Below, piece by piece: positions 1 to 6,534 of a DNA stretch of 16,237 nucleotides. The first letter of the stretch is position 1, and each line of letters starts with the position of its first letter. The position numbers and the translations under genes were made by a program. Below the pieces are notes generated by a model, which was not told the origin of the DNA, made no database searches, and worked only from the letters and a program-made list of their open reading frames with translations. The DNA comes from Sphingomonadales bacterium UBA6171. GTDB lineage: Bacteria > Pseudomonadota > Alphaproteobacteria > Sphingomonadales > Sphingomonadaceae. Location of the stretch: NCBI GenBank assembly GCA_002422985.1, contig DITZ01000028.1, forward strand, positions 39,298 through 55,534, written 5' to 3'.

Positions 1-831
1 GTCGGTGAACAGCCGCAGGAAGCGGCCGACATCGCGGTCGTCCACATTGCGCCAGAATTGCCAATAATCCCAATCGGGCAGCTGATCGGCGTTGAGCCAC
101 ACCGCGCCGCTGGCGGTTTTGCCCATCTTGCTGCCATCGGCGTTGGTGATGAGCGGGGTGGTAAGGCCGAACAGCTCCGCACCGGAAACCCGGCGGCCAA
201 GGTCCGTCCCCATGGTGATATTGCCCCACTGATCGGAGCCGCCCATCTGCATGCGGCAGCCATAGCGGCGGTTCAGCTCAACGAAATCATAGGCTTGCAG
301 CACCATATAGTTGAACTCGATGAAGGACAGCGGCTGTTCGCGTTCCAGCCGCATCCGCACGGAATCCATGGAGAGCATGCGGTTGACGCTGAAATGGCGG
401 CCGTAATCGCGCAGGAATTCGATATAGTTGAGCTTGTCCAGCCAGTCCGCATTGTCGGCCATGATGGCGCCGGTGGGGCTGTCGTCGAAACGCAGGAAGC
501 GTTCGAATATGCGGCGGATAGACGCCTTGTTGTCGGCAATCGCCGCCTCGCTCAGCATCTGGCGCGCGCTGTCCTTGCCGGACGGATCGCCGACCTTGGT
601 GGTGCCGCCGCCCATCAGCGCGATGGGCTTGCCGCCATATTGTTGCAGACGGCGCAGCATCATGATCGACAGCAGATGACCGATATGCAGCGACGGCCCG
701 GTGAGATCGAAGCCGACATAGGCGATGAGGCCGGGTTGCGACGCGGCGGAATCAATCGCCTCCGCATCGGTTAACTGGTGGATATAGCCGCGCCGCGCGA
801 GCGCCTGGAGATAATCGGACTTGTAGCTCAT
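1..831 (-). CDS. tyrS: Tyrosine--tRNA ligase, 3' end cut by window edge
   Basis: Cytoplasmic class I aminoacyl-tRNA synthetase that charges tRNA-Tyr with tyrosine using ATP. The visible 277 codons hold the catalytic domain. The HIGH signature is at residues 49-52 (context PSLHIGHLL). The tRNA-positioning second signature is KMGKT at residues 235-239 (context ADGSKMGKTASGAVW), the normal tyrosyl form of KMSKS. The tyrosine-pocket segment MGGSDQWGNI lies between them. The frame is still open at base 1, so the end of the connecting region and the C-terminal S4-like RNA-binding domain are missing. The start is the ATG at 831 (MSYKSDYLQ), the usual N-terminus for the family. No strong Shine-Dalgarno precedes it. 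It diverges from anmK with only 25 bases between start codons, so any promoter must overlap the neighbouring coding region. Identification is firm. Confidence 0.97.
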   Translation of the reverse strand, partial: MSYKSDYLQALARRGYIHQLTDAEAIDSAASQPGLIAYVGFDLTGPSLHIGHLLSIMMLRRLQQYGGKPIALMGGGTTKVGDPSGKDSARQMLSEAAIADNKASIRRIFERFLRFDDSPTGAIMADNADWLDKLNYIEFLRDYGRHFSVNRMLSMDSVRMRLEREQPLSFIEFNYMVLQAYDFVELNRRYGCRMQMGGSDQWGNITMGTDLGRRVSGAELFGLTTPLITNADGSKMGKTASGAVWLNADQLPDWDYWQFWRNVDDRDVGRFLRLFTD

Positions 832-856
832 GACGGGATTGGCTCTAGAGACTGGC

Positions 857-1951
857 ATGGAAATAAGGAAGCATCTCGTTATCGGGCTGATGTCCGGCAC
901 ATCGGCCGACGCGGTGGACGCGGCGCTGATCGAGACGGACGGCGCGGACCATGTGCGGCCGCTGGCCTTTCATGAGCGGCCCTATTCGCCGGCGGAGCGG
1001 GCGATTATTCGCGGGGCGGCAAAGGCGGCGCTGGGGATGGCGCGGCCGGGGCCGAACGCGGAGATTGCGGCGGCCGAGCGCTTGCTGACGCTGGCGCATG
1101 CAGAGGCTGTCGCCGCCCTGCCCGGCAGCGAGGCGGCTGAACTGATCGGCTTTCACGGGGCAACGGTCGCGCATCGGCCGGATGGGCCGGCGGCATGGAC
1201 CTGGCAGATTGGGGACGGCGCGCTGCTGGCCCGGCTGACCGGCCGGCCGGTGGTGTTTGATTTCCGCAGCAATGATGTGGCGGCCGGTGGGCAGGGTGCG
1301 CCGCTGGCACCGGGCTATCACCGGGCACTGGCGCGGGCGTCCGGCATGCGCGGGCCTATGGGCGTGCTGAATCTGGGCGGGGTGGGCAATATCACCTGGT
1401 TTTCCGACGATGGCTGGGGGGCCTTTGATACCGGGCCGGCCAATGCGCTGCTGGATGACTGGGTGGCGGCGCATGGCGGCGGCACCCATGATGCGGATGG
1501 CGCGCTTTCGGGCGCGGGGGCCGTGCATGCGGATGTGCTGACCGCGATGTGTGACCTGCCCTGGTTCGACCTGCCCGGCCCCAAATCCCTGGATCGGGAT
1601 GATTTTCCGCTGGCGCCCGTGCGCGGGCTGGGGGTGGCCGACGGCGCGGCGACGCTGGCGGCCTTCACCGCCGAGACGGTGCGGCTGGCGCTGGCGACAC
1701 TGCCGGTCAGGCTGGAGCGGCTGGTGGTGACGGGCGGCGGGCGGCGCAATCCGACGATCATGCGGATGATTAGCGCGCGCACCGGCGTGCCGACAATGGC
1801 GGTGGAGGATGTGGGCTGGCGTGGCGACGCGATGGAGGCGGAAGCCTTCGCCTGGCTGGCGGTGCGGCATCTGTATGGCGCACCGCTCAGCTGGCCGGAG
1901 ACGACCGGGGTTTCGGCCCCGGTGTCTGGCGGCAGATTGGTCAGGCCCTAA
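857..1951 (+). CDS. anmK: Anhydro-N-acetylmuramic acid kinase
   Basis: Cytoplasmic kinase of peptidoglycan recycling: it opens 1,6-anhydro-MurNAc and phosphorylates it to MurNAc-6-phosphate with ATP. The 364-residue protein has the family's usual length. Landmarks are the N-terminal phosphate-binding loop MSGTSADAVD (12-21), AAGGQGAPLAPGYH (142-155), LNLGGVGNIT (171-180), the catalytic aspartate D191 in FDTGPANALLDDW, VTGGGRRNP (291-299) and GDAMEAEAFAWLAVR (323-337). The loop usually reads MSGTSxDGxD, so alanine replaces a glycine here. I chose the ATG at 857 because the protein then begins just before the conserved core. An in-frame ATG at 830 would overlap the tyrS start codon and adds only nine residues. 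Ribosome binding is weak for both. The gene converges on the urcA-like gene with only six bases between stop codons and no terminator visible there. Confidence 0.96.
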   Translation: MEIRKHLVIGLMSGTSADAVDAALIETDGADHVRPLAFHERPYSPAERAIIRGAAKAALGMARPGPNAEIAAAERLLTLAHAEAVAALPGSEAAELIGFHGATVAHRPDGPAAWTWQIGDGALLARLTGRPVVFDFRSNDVAAGGQGAPLAPGYHRALARASGMRGPMGVLNLGGVGNITWFSDDGWGAFDTGPANALLDDWVAAHGGGTHDADGALSGAGAVHADVLTAMCDLPWFDLPGPKSLDRDDFPLAPVRGLGVADGAATLAAFTAETVRLALATLPVRLERLVVTGGGRRNPTIMRMISARTGVPTMAVEDVGWRGDAMEAEAFAWLAVRHLYGAPLSWPETTGVSAPVSGGRLVRP

Positions 1952-1957
1952 AGCACT

Positions 1958-2296
1958 CTAGCGCTGGGCCGAGGCGGTTTGCGTCATCCGGGCGCGCTGG
2001 GCGCGGATGGCCTGCTCGACGCTCGCCCTGGTGGAGGCGACGGTTTCGCTGATGCATCTGGCGCGCATCTCGTCGAGCGCGGCGCTGCTGAGCGCCGGGT
2101 TCACCACGCACATGGCGCGCGCGCTGCGTTCGATGCGGCGCTCCAGCTGCGCGACGCCATCCGGGTTTTGCAGGTTGATGTCCGAGAAGGACAGGGCGCG
2201 GATGACCTGCGGTTCGGCCGAGGCGCTGCCGGCTGCGAGGACGCTGCCGGCTGCGAGGATGGCGGCGAGGCCGGCGATGCGGTGGATTTTGGTCAT
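1958..2296 (-). CDS. UrcA family secreted protein
   Basis: Small (112 aa) exported protein of the UrcA family, common in Caulobacter and sphingomonads and of unknown biochemical function. Residues 1-27 form a signal peptide: basic n-region (MTKIHR), alanine/leucine core, and a cleavage site after SASA. The mature part carries the family pattern: a short beta-like stretch (VIRALSFSDINLQ), the helix entry NPDGVAQLERRIERSARAMC, then a second cysteine in ARCISETVA. The two cysteines probably form a disulfide in the periplasm. The ATG at 2296 is chosen over the longer open frame because it has a good Shine-Dalgarno (GGGAGA, seven bases upstream) and starts the signal peptide. It is a single-gene unit, convergent with anmK. 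The AT-rich upstream region (about 2380-2512) contains a TTGACA hexamer and inverted repeats and probably holds its promoter. Confidence 0.88.
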   Translation of the reverse strand: MTKIHRIAGLAAILAAGSVLAAGSASAEPQVIRALSFSDINLQNPDGVAQLERRIERSARAMCVVNPALSSAALDEMRARCISETVASTRASVEQAIRAQRARMTQTASAQR

Positions 2297-2385
2297 TGAT
2301 GCTTCTCCCGAGCATGATTGTTGTCCGGCTCCTGCCGGGTTGTTGCCTGGGATTTGCCCCTTCTCCGGGGCGCTTCCTTGAGATG

Positions 2386-2413
2386 AAGCTATCAAATGTC
2401 ACCGATGTGTCAA
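2386..2413 (-). promoter_or_regulatory. Candidate sigma70-type promoter of the urcA-like gene
   Basis: On the minus strand a perfect -35 hexamer TTGACA (2413-2408) is followed after 16 bases by TAGCTT (2391-2386), a poor -10 with three of six matches. Transcription would then begin near 2378 and leave a leader of about 80 bases with a short GCCCC/GGGGC hairpin (2356-2371). A perfect TATAAT also occurs upstream on the same strand (about 2451-2446), but it lacks a matching -35. The call rests only on motif resemblance and position. Confidence 0.3.
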
Positions 2414-2458
2414 CGGACTGTCATAAAATCGAAACGAATATCGTTATTATACTCCCGC

Positions 2459-2484
2459 CGAATCAGATGTTTTTAAATGATTCG
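2459..2484. repeat. Inverted repeat CGAATCA-N12-TGATTCG upstream of the urcA-like gene
   Basis: Perfect 7-base arms at 2459-2465 and 2478-2484 flank an AT-rich 12-base spacer. Each arm contains a GANTC site (GAATC and GATTC), the target of the CcrM-type methyltransferase of alphaproteobacteria. It lies in the AT-rich gap between the hydrolase terminator and the urcA-like gene. A second small palindrome, AACGA-ATA-TCGTT, lies beside it at 2433-2445. It may be an operator or chance; no regulator is encoded nearby. Confidence 0.4.
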
Positions 2485-2512
2485 CTGTAATCTCAATGAC
2501 ATGGCCAAACGC

Positions 2513-2546
2513 AAAAAAGGGGCCGGCCGATGACGGCCAGCCCCTT
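2513..2546 (-). terminator. Rho-independent terminator of the alpha/beta hydrolase gene
   Basis: Read on the minus strand, a ten-pair GC-rich stem (arms 2544-2535 and 2528-2519, one C/A mismatch, extended by two A-T pairs) with a six-base loop is followed directly by a run of six T (2518-2513). It lies about 27 bases beyond the hydrolase stop codon in the correct orientation. The form is classical. Confidence 0.82.
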
Positions 2547-2572
2547 CCAGCGCCATATATGACGATTTCGCG

Positions 2573-3220
2573 CTATTTTCCGCTGGCGAGGCGGCGATCG
2601 AGATAGGATTCGACGATGTTCATCAGCGGCTCCATCTCGGCCGCAAAGAAATGGTTGGCGCCGACGATCTTCTCATAGTCGATGGTGATGTGGCGTTGCA
2701 GTTTCAATTTATCCACCAGCTTCTGCACGGCAGGCTCGGTCACCACCTCGTCGGCCATACCCTGCACGATGATGCCGGACGACGGGCAGGGGGCGAGGAA
2801 GCCGAAATCATAAAGATTGGCAGGCGGGGCGACGGAGATGAAGCCCTTCACCTCTGGCCGGCGCATCAGCAGCTGCATGCCGATCCAGGCACCAAAGCTG
2901 TAGCCGGCAACCCAGGTGCCGGACGATTCCGGGTTGATCGCCTGCAACCAGTCGAGCGCCGAGGCGGCGTCGGACAATTCGCCGACGCCATTGTCGAACA
3001 GCCCTTCCGATCGGCCAACGCCGCGAAAATTGAAGCGCAGCGTCGCAAAGCCGCGCTTCACGAACATCTGATACATGGCCAGCGTAATCGCATTGTTCAT
3101 CGTGCCGCCCGATTGCGGGTGCGGGTGCAGGATGATGGCCACCGGCGGACGGGTGCGGGTGGACGGCTGATAACGACCTTGCAGCCGGCCTTCGGGGCCA
3201 GGAAAAATGACTTCGGGCAA
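2573..3220 (-). CDS. Alpha/beta hydrolase (dienelactone-hydrolase-like), TTG start
   Basis: Cytoplasmic 215-residue alpha/beta-hydrolase-fold protein of a family well conserved in alphaproteobacteria; its substrate is not known. Residues 1-20 match the family start (PEVIFPGPEGRLQGRY). The oxyanion-region motif HPHPQSGGTMNN is at 32-43 and FRGVGRSEG at 65-73. The nucleophile elbow GYSFG places Ser108, and the acid and base are probably Asp157 (GMADEVV) and His190 (ANHFF). The open frame runs further upstream, but the extra 78 residues are arginine- and proline-rich without family character. The TTG at 3220 aligns with the conserved N-terminus and has GGAG seven bases upstream, so I take it as the start. 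The gene diverges from the cysteine desulfurase operon across 110 bases. In related genomes this hydrolase often sits beside Fe-S assembly genes, which suggests but does not prove a role there. Confidence 0.88.
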   Translation of the reverse strand: MPEVIFPGPEGRLQGRYQPSTRTRPPVAIILHPHPQSGGTMNNAITLAMYQMFVKRGFATLRFNFRGVGRSEGLFDNGVGELSDAASALDWLQAINPESSGTWVAGYSFGAWIGMQLLMRRPEVKGFISVAPPANLYDFGFLAPCPSSGIIVQGMADEVVTEPAVQKLVDKLKLQRHITIDYEKIVGANHFFAAEMEPLMNIVESYLDRRLASGK

Positions 3221-3330
3221 GGAATGTCTCCAAATAGGCCTTGTGGATATTGGTGCGGCGGGCGTGGCGCCTGTTGGCTTCCGGCTATAAAGAGGGCGCA
3301 TATCCGATTGCAAGCAGGACGACATGCGGC

Positions 3331-4431
3331 GTGGCACAAGCTCGACATTGCTATCTTGACTGGGCGGCGACCGCACCGCTGACAGCCGCCGCGCGCGCGG
3401 CGATGGCAGACGCGGCGGAACGGCTTGAGCGCGGGGAATGGGCCAACCCCTCATCCGTGCACACCGCCGGGCGGGCGGCGCGACGCGCGAAGGAAGATGC
3501 GCGCGGGCGGATCGCCGCGCGGCTGGGGCTGCCGGCGGACAGCATCATCTTCACCAGCGGCGGCACAGAGGCGCTGGCGCTGGGGCTGAACGGCTTTGGC
3601 CCCCGCCCCCGGCTGGTGGGGTCCAGCGAACATGCCGCCGTGCGCGAAGCGGCGCCCGATGCCCGGCTGCTGCCGGTGGATGGTGATGGGCGGATCCTGG
3701 CGGATGCGCTGGCGGATATGCTGGCGGCGGCCGGGCCGGGGGCGCTCGTCGCCATCCAGCAGGCCAATAATGAGACCGGCGTGGTGCAGGATATGGAGGC
3801 GCTGGCGGCCATCGTGCATGCGGCCGGCGGGCTGATGCTGGTGGATGCGGTGCAATCGGCCGGCAAAATGCCGCTGCCGCGCGCGGCCGACATGCTGGCG
3901 CTGTCGGCCCACAAGCTGGGCGGGCCAAGCGGCATCGGCGCGCTGGTGGTGCGGTGCCGCGACGGGTTTCGCGGGCTTCAGAAGGGCGGCGGGCAGGAAG
4001 GCGGCTATCGCGGCGGCACGGAAAATCTGATGGGAATCATCGGGTTCGCAGCCGCGGTTGACGCGCTGGATGCAGATTATCCCGCGCGGGCGGCGGCGTT
4101 GCAGGCGATGCTGGAGGATGCGGTGCTGGCGGCCGGCGGGCGCATCAACGGGGCGGCGGCGGTGCGGTTGCCAACCATCAGCTCGGTGCATCTGCCGGGC
4201 GTGCCGGCAGCAACACAGCTGATGGCGCTGGACATGGCCGGCGTGGCGGTGAGCCAGGGGGCGGCCTGTTCATCGGGCACGCTGAAGGCTTCGGAAACGC
4301 TGCTGGCCATGGGACTGACGGCGGCGGCAGGGGAGTCGCTGCGGGTTTCCACCGGCTGGGCAACCGATGCGGCGGATATCGCGGCGTTTCTGGCGGCCTG
4401 GCTGCCGATTGCCAAGCGGCTGGCGGCCTGA
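3331..4431 (+). CDS. Cysteine desulfurase, class-V aminotransferase fold (first of tandem pair)
   Basis: PLP enzyme of the NifS/IscS group that converts cysteine to alanine and carries the sulfur as a persulfide for Fe-S clusters or other thio-cofactors. Of its 366 residues, key ones are His101 (SSEHAAV, stacking on PLP), Asp172 and Gln175 (VDAVQSAG), the PLP lysine Lys195 (SAHKLGGPSGIGAL), and the persulfide cysteine Cys313 (SQGAACSSGTLKAS). Arg338 lies in LRVSTGW, the conserved substrate-carboxylate motif. The usual TSGATEANN reads TSGGTEALA here, so this copy is the more divergent of the two. The proposed start is GTG 3331, just before YLDWAATAP, with AGGA eleven bases upstream. The open frame continues to 3241, but that part is not family-like. 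Its stop overlaps the next start by one base (TGATG), so translation is probably coupled. Confidence 0.92.
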   Translation: MAQARHCYLDWAATAPLTAAARAAMADAAERLERGEWANPSSVHTAGRAARRAKEDARGRIAARLGLPADSIIFTSGGTEALALGLNGFGPRPRLVGSSEHAAVREAAPDARLLPVDGDGRILADALADMLAAAGPGALVAIQQANNETGVVQDMEALAAIVHAAGGLMLVDAVQSAGKMPLPRAADMLALSAHKLGGPSGIGALVVRCRDGFRGLQKGGGQEGGYRGGTENLMGIIGFAAAVDALDADYPARAAALQAMLEDAVLAAGGRINGAAAVRLPTISSVHLPGVPAATQLMALDMAGVAVSQGAACSSGTLKASETLLAMGLTAAAGESLRVSTGWATDAADIAAFLAAWLPIAKRLAA

Positions 4432-5555
4432 TGATCGATTTCGACGCGCAGGCGACATCGGTGCTGGCGCCCGAAGCGCTGGAGGCGATGCTGCCCTGGC
4501 TGGCGGGCGGGCACTGGAACCCGCACAGCGCGCATCGCGGCGGGCGGCAGGCGAAGGCGGCGCTGGAAGCCGCCCGCGTGCGGGTGGCGGCGCTGCTGGG
4601 TGGCGCGCCAGAGGGGCTGATCTTCACCTCTGGCGCGACGGAGGCGAATAATCTGGCGCTGAAGGGGCTGGTGCGGCCGGGGCGGCTGCTGACCTTTGCG
4701 ACCGAGCATAGCTGCGTATTGGCAGCAGCGCGGCATAGCGGGCGGGCGGTGACGGTGCTGCCGGTGCGGGCGGACGGCATGCCGGATATGGCGGCGTTTC
4801 GCGCGGCGCTGGCGGCGGGCGATGTGGCGATGCTGTCTGCCATGCGGGTGAATAATGAAATCGGCAGCATCTGGCCGGTGGCGGCGCTGGCGGCTGAGGC
4901 AAAGGCGGCCGGCGCGCTGGTGCATTGCGATGCGGCGCAGGGGTTCGGCAAGCTGGATTGCCGGCTGGACGGGGCGCTGGCGGGGGTCGATTTGGTGAGC
5001 CTGTCGGCCCACAAGATGCACGGGCCGAAAGGGATTGGCGCGCTGTGGGTGCGGCCGGGGGTGGAATTGCGGCCGCTGCTGGATGGGGGCGGGCAGGAAG
5101 CCGGCGTGCGATCCGGCACGCAAAGCCCGGCGCTGGCCGCGGGCTTTGGCGCGGCGGCACAACTGGCGGCGGGGGCGATGGCCGCGCGGCGGGCGGCGGC
5201 GGAATCGCTGATGCGGATTGCGCTGGATAAGCTTTCCGCCCTGCCCCACCGCGTGCATGGGCCGGCGCCGCTGGGGCCGGATCGCTGGCCGGGGAATCTG
5301 TCGCTGCTGGTGGAGGGTGTCGATTCAGCGCGATTGCTGGCGGCGCTGCCGGCTGTGGCGCTGTCGTCCGGCGCGGCGTGCAGCAGCGGGGCGGGGCGTC
5401 CGTCGCATGTGCTGGCGGCGCTGGGACTGCCGGCGGCGGCGGTGCGGGCGACCGTTCGGCTGGGCTGGGGCAGCTATCTGACGGCAAGGGAGATGGCGGA
5501 CGGCATGGACCTGCTCTTGACCGCAGCCCTGCGGCTGGCAAAACCAACAGCATGA
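4431..5555 (+). CDS. Cysteine desulfurase, class-V aminotransferase fold (second of tandem pair)
   Basis: Second NifS/IscS-type PLP cysteine desulfurase, 374 residues, clearly paralogous to the preceding gene but not a recent copy. It retains the more typical signatures: FTSGATEANNLALKG (65-79), His93 (TEHSC), NNEIGSIWP (141-149), CDAAQGFGK (166-174), PLP lysine Lys195 (LSAHKMHGPKGIGALW), GGGQEAGVRSGT (219-230) and persulfide cysteine Cys317 (SSGAACSSGAGRPS). The start ATG overlaps the previous stop by one base. Its own stop overlaps the ferredoxin start by four bases (ATGA), so the three genes form one translationally coupled unit. Both paralogs appear catalytically complete. They could work separately on different acceptors or form a mixed dimer; the sequence cannot decide. 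No scaffold (IscU/SufB), Rrf2-type regulator or chaperone gene is nearby. Confidence 0.93.
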   Translation: MIDFDAQATSVLAPEALEAMLPWLAGGHWNPHSAHRGGRQAKAALEAARVRVAALLGGAPEGLIFTSGATEANNLALKGLVRPGRLLTFATEHSCVLAAARHSGRAVTVLPVRADGMPDMAAFRAALAAGDVAMLSAMRVNNEIGSIWPVAALAAEAKAAGALVHCDAAQGFGKLDCRLDGALAGVDLVSLSAHKMHGPKGIGALWVRPGVELRPLLDGGGQEAGVRSGTQSPALAAGFGAAAQLAAGAMAARRAAAESLMRIALDKLSALPHRVHGPAPLGPDRWPGNLSLLVEGVDSARLLAALPAVALSSGAACSSGAGRPSHVLAALGLPAAAVRATVRLGWGSYLTAREMADGMDLLLTAALRLAKPTA

Positions 5556-5890
5556 CCATTGTTGTGCGCTTTCTGAACCCGGACGCCAGCCTGTTGCTGG
5601 AGGTTGAGGCCGCGGTCGGCAGCCGCCTGCTGGATGTGGCGCAGGCGCATGGGTTGCCGCTGGAGGGGACGTGCGAGGGGGCGATGGCCTGCTCCACCTG
5701 CCATGTGATCCTGTCGCGGGCGGATTTTCAGCGCCTGCCGCAGCCGACGGCGCATGAAGAGGATATGCTGGATTTCACAACCCATGTCGGGCCGACATCG
5801 CGGCTCTCCTGCCAGATCTGGCTGGAGGAGGGGCTGGGGGTGCTGGAAGTGGCGCTGCCGGAGGGACATGCGGATATGCGGGGGCGATAG
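5552..5890 (+). CDS. ISC/adrenodoxin-type [2Fe-2S] ferredoxin
   Basis: Small soluble electron carrier of 112 residues, the usual length for the adrenodoxin/Fdx group. The cluster ligands are C-x5-C-x2-C in GTCEGAMACSTCHV plus the distal cysteine in SRLSCQI. The acidic stretch AHEEDMLD between them is the typical partner-docking helix. In bacteria this ferredoxin type supplies electrons for Fe-S cluster assembly, or serves cytochrome P450s and hydroxylases. Its coupling to two cysteine desulfurases (start ATG overlaps the upstream stop by four bases) favours a role in sulfur transfer or cluster assembly. The reading frame is open well upstream of 5552, but only the part from MTIVVRFLNPD resembles the family. 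No clear intrinsic terminator was found in the 85 bases before the convergent gene at 5976. Confidence 0.93.
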   Translation: MTIVVRFLNPDASLLLEVEAAVGSRLLDVAQAHGLPLEGTCEGAMACSTCHVILSRADFQRLPQPTAHEEDMLDFTTHVGPTSRLSCQIWLEEGLGVLEVALPEGHADMRGR

Positions 5891-5975
5891 CGCGTGCCGC
5901 GGGCTGGCTTTTGGCAGAAGGGAGGGACACCCCGCCACCAGACACCGGCTGCCCTCCCCATGGCAGCGGCAGGAA

Positions 5976-6524
5976 TTACAGGTCGGATTTCCTGTCTATG
6001 TCTTGCAGGATTCCGGGGTCTGATACCGGGATTTCCTTTGGGTTCAGCTGGTTGATGATGGTTCGGGCACCGCTGTCGCCGCGGAGAGTCATCAGCGCGG
6101 GGATGGTCTGGCGGGCAAATGCGATGGGGTTGCCGCGCCGGCCCTGATGGGTGGGGATGGCGGCCTCCGCGCCGCTTGCCAGCGCGCGTTTCAGCGCGGT
6201 GATGGTGTCGGGGCGGATGTTGGGCATATCGGCCAGCATGACCAGAAAGCCGGTCCAGTCCGCCGGGATGGCGGCAAGGCCGGCGTGGAGCGAATGGGCA
6301 AGGCCCATGGCATGATGCGCGGCATGGATGGTGGTGCGGCCGGCCAGCAGCGGCAGCAACAGGGCTTCATGCGCGCCGGTGATGATGATGGTGGGGGTTT
6401 GGCTGGCGTCCAGCATCGCCAGCGCATGGGTGATGAGCGGGCGGCCCCGATAGGGCAGCGCCAGTTTGGCGGCCCCCATGCGGCGGGACTGGCCGGCGGC
6501 CAGCAGCAGTGCGCCGATGGTCAT
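5976..6524 (-). CDS. MobA/MocA-like molybdenum cofactor nucleotidyltransferase
   Basis: Cytoplasmic nucleotidyltransferase-fold protein, 182 residues, of the MobA/MocA type, which attaches CMP or GMP to molybdopterin. The N-terminal signature LAAGQSRRMGAAK (8-20) binds the nucleotide, with Lys20 as the conserved lysine. LADMP (97-101) supplies the metal-binding aspartate Asp99. GRRGNPIAF near residue 147 is the usual cofactor-side motif of MocA-like enzymes. In the company of XdhC and CoxG, a cytidylyl (MocA-like) role serving a xanthine-oxidase-family enzyme is more likely than the guanylyl role; that is inference. The ATG at 6524 follows GGGTGA, which overlaps the stop of the upstream gene, with ten bases between. 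It is the last gene of the minus-strand operon, convergent with the ferredoxin gene. Confidence 0.87.
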   Translation of the reverse strand: MTIGALLLAAGQSRRMGAAKLALPYRGRPLITHALAMLDASQTPTIIITGAHEALLLPLLAGRTTIHAAHHAMGLAHSLHAGLAAIPADWTGFLVMLADMPNIRPDTITALKRALASGAEAAIPTHQGRRGNPIAFARQTIPALMTLRGDSGARTIINQLNPKEIPVSDPGILQDIDRKSDL

Positions 6525-6534
6525 CGGCCGGTTT

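Noticed and set aside
115..129. KMGKT instead of KMSKS in tyrosyl-tRNA synthetase
   Set aside because: This is the usual form in bacterial tyrosyl enzymes (E. coli has KFGKT), so it is not a defect.
845..1870. Long minus-strand open frame (341 codons) opposite anmK
   Set aside because: Arginine/histidine/proline-rich translation without family character, lying wholly opposite a well-identified kinase; a typical shadow in high-GC DNA.
3221..3330. TATAAA at 3286-3291 as the -10 of the desulfurase operon
   Set aside because: No acceptable -35 at 16-18 bases upstream; the shared 110-base gap must hold promoters, but I cannot place them.
4077..5697. Long minus-strand open frames (up to 393 codons) opposite the cysteine desulfurases and ferredoxin
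   Set aside because: Low-complexity Arg/Pro/Ala translations opposite genes with intact catalytic motifs; no sensible start signals.
5891..5975. Possible terminator between the ferredoxin and MobA-like genes
   Set aside because: Only a six-pair stem (5948-5953/5962-5967) without a U-run, and an alternative seven-pair stem with a 25-base loop; neither is convincing.
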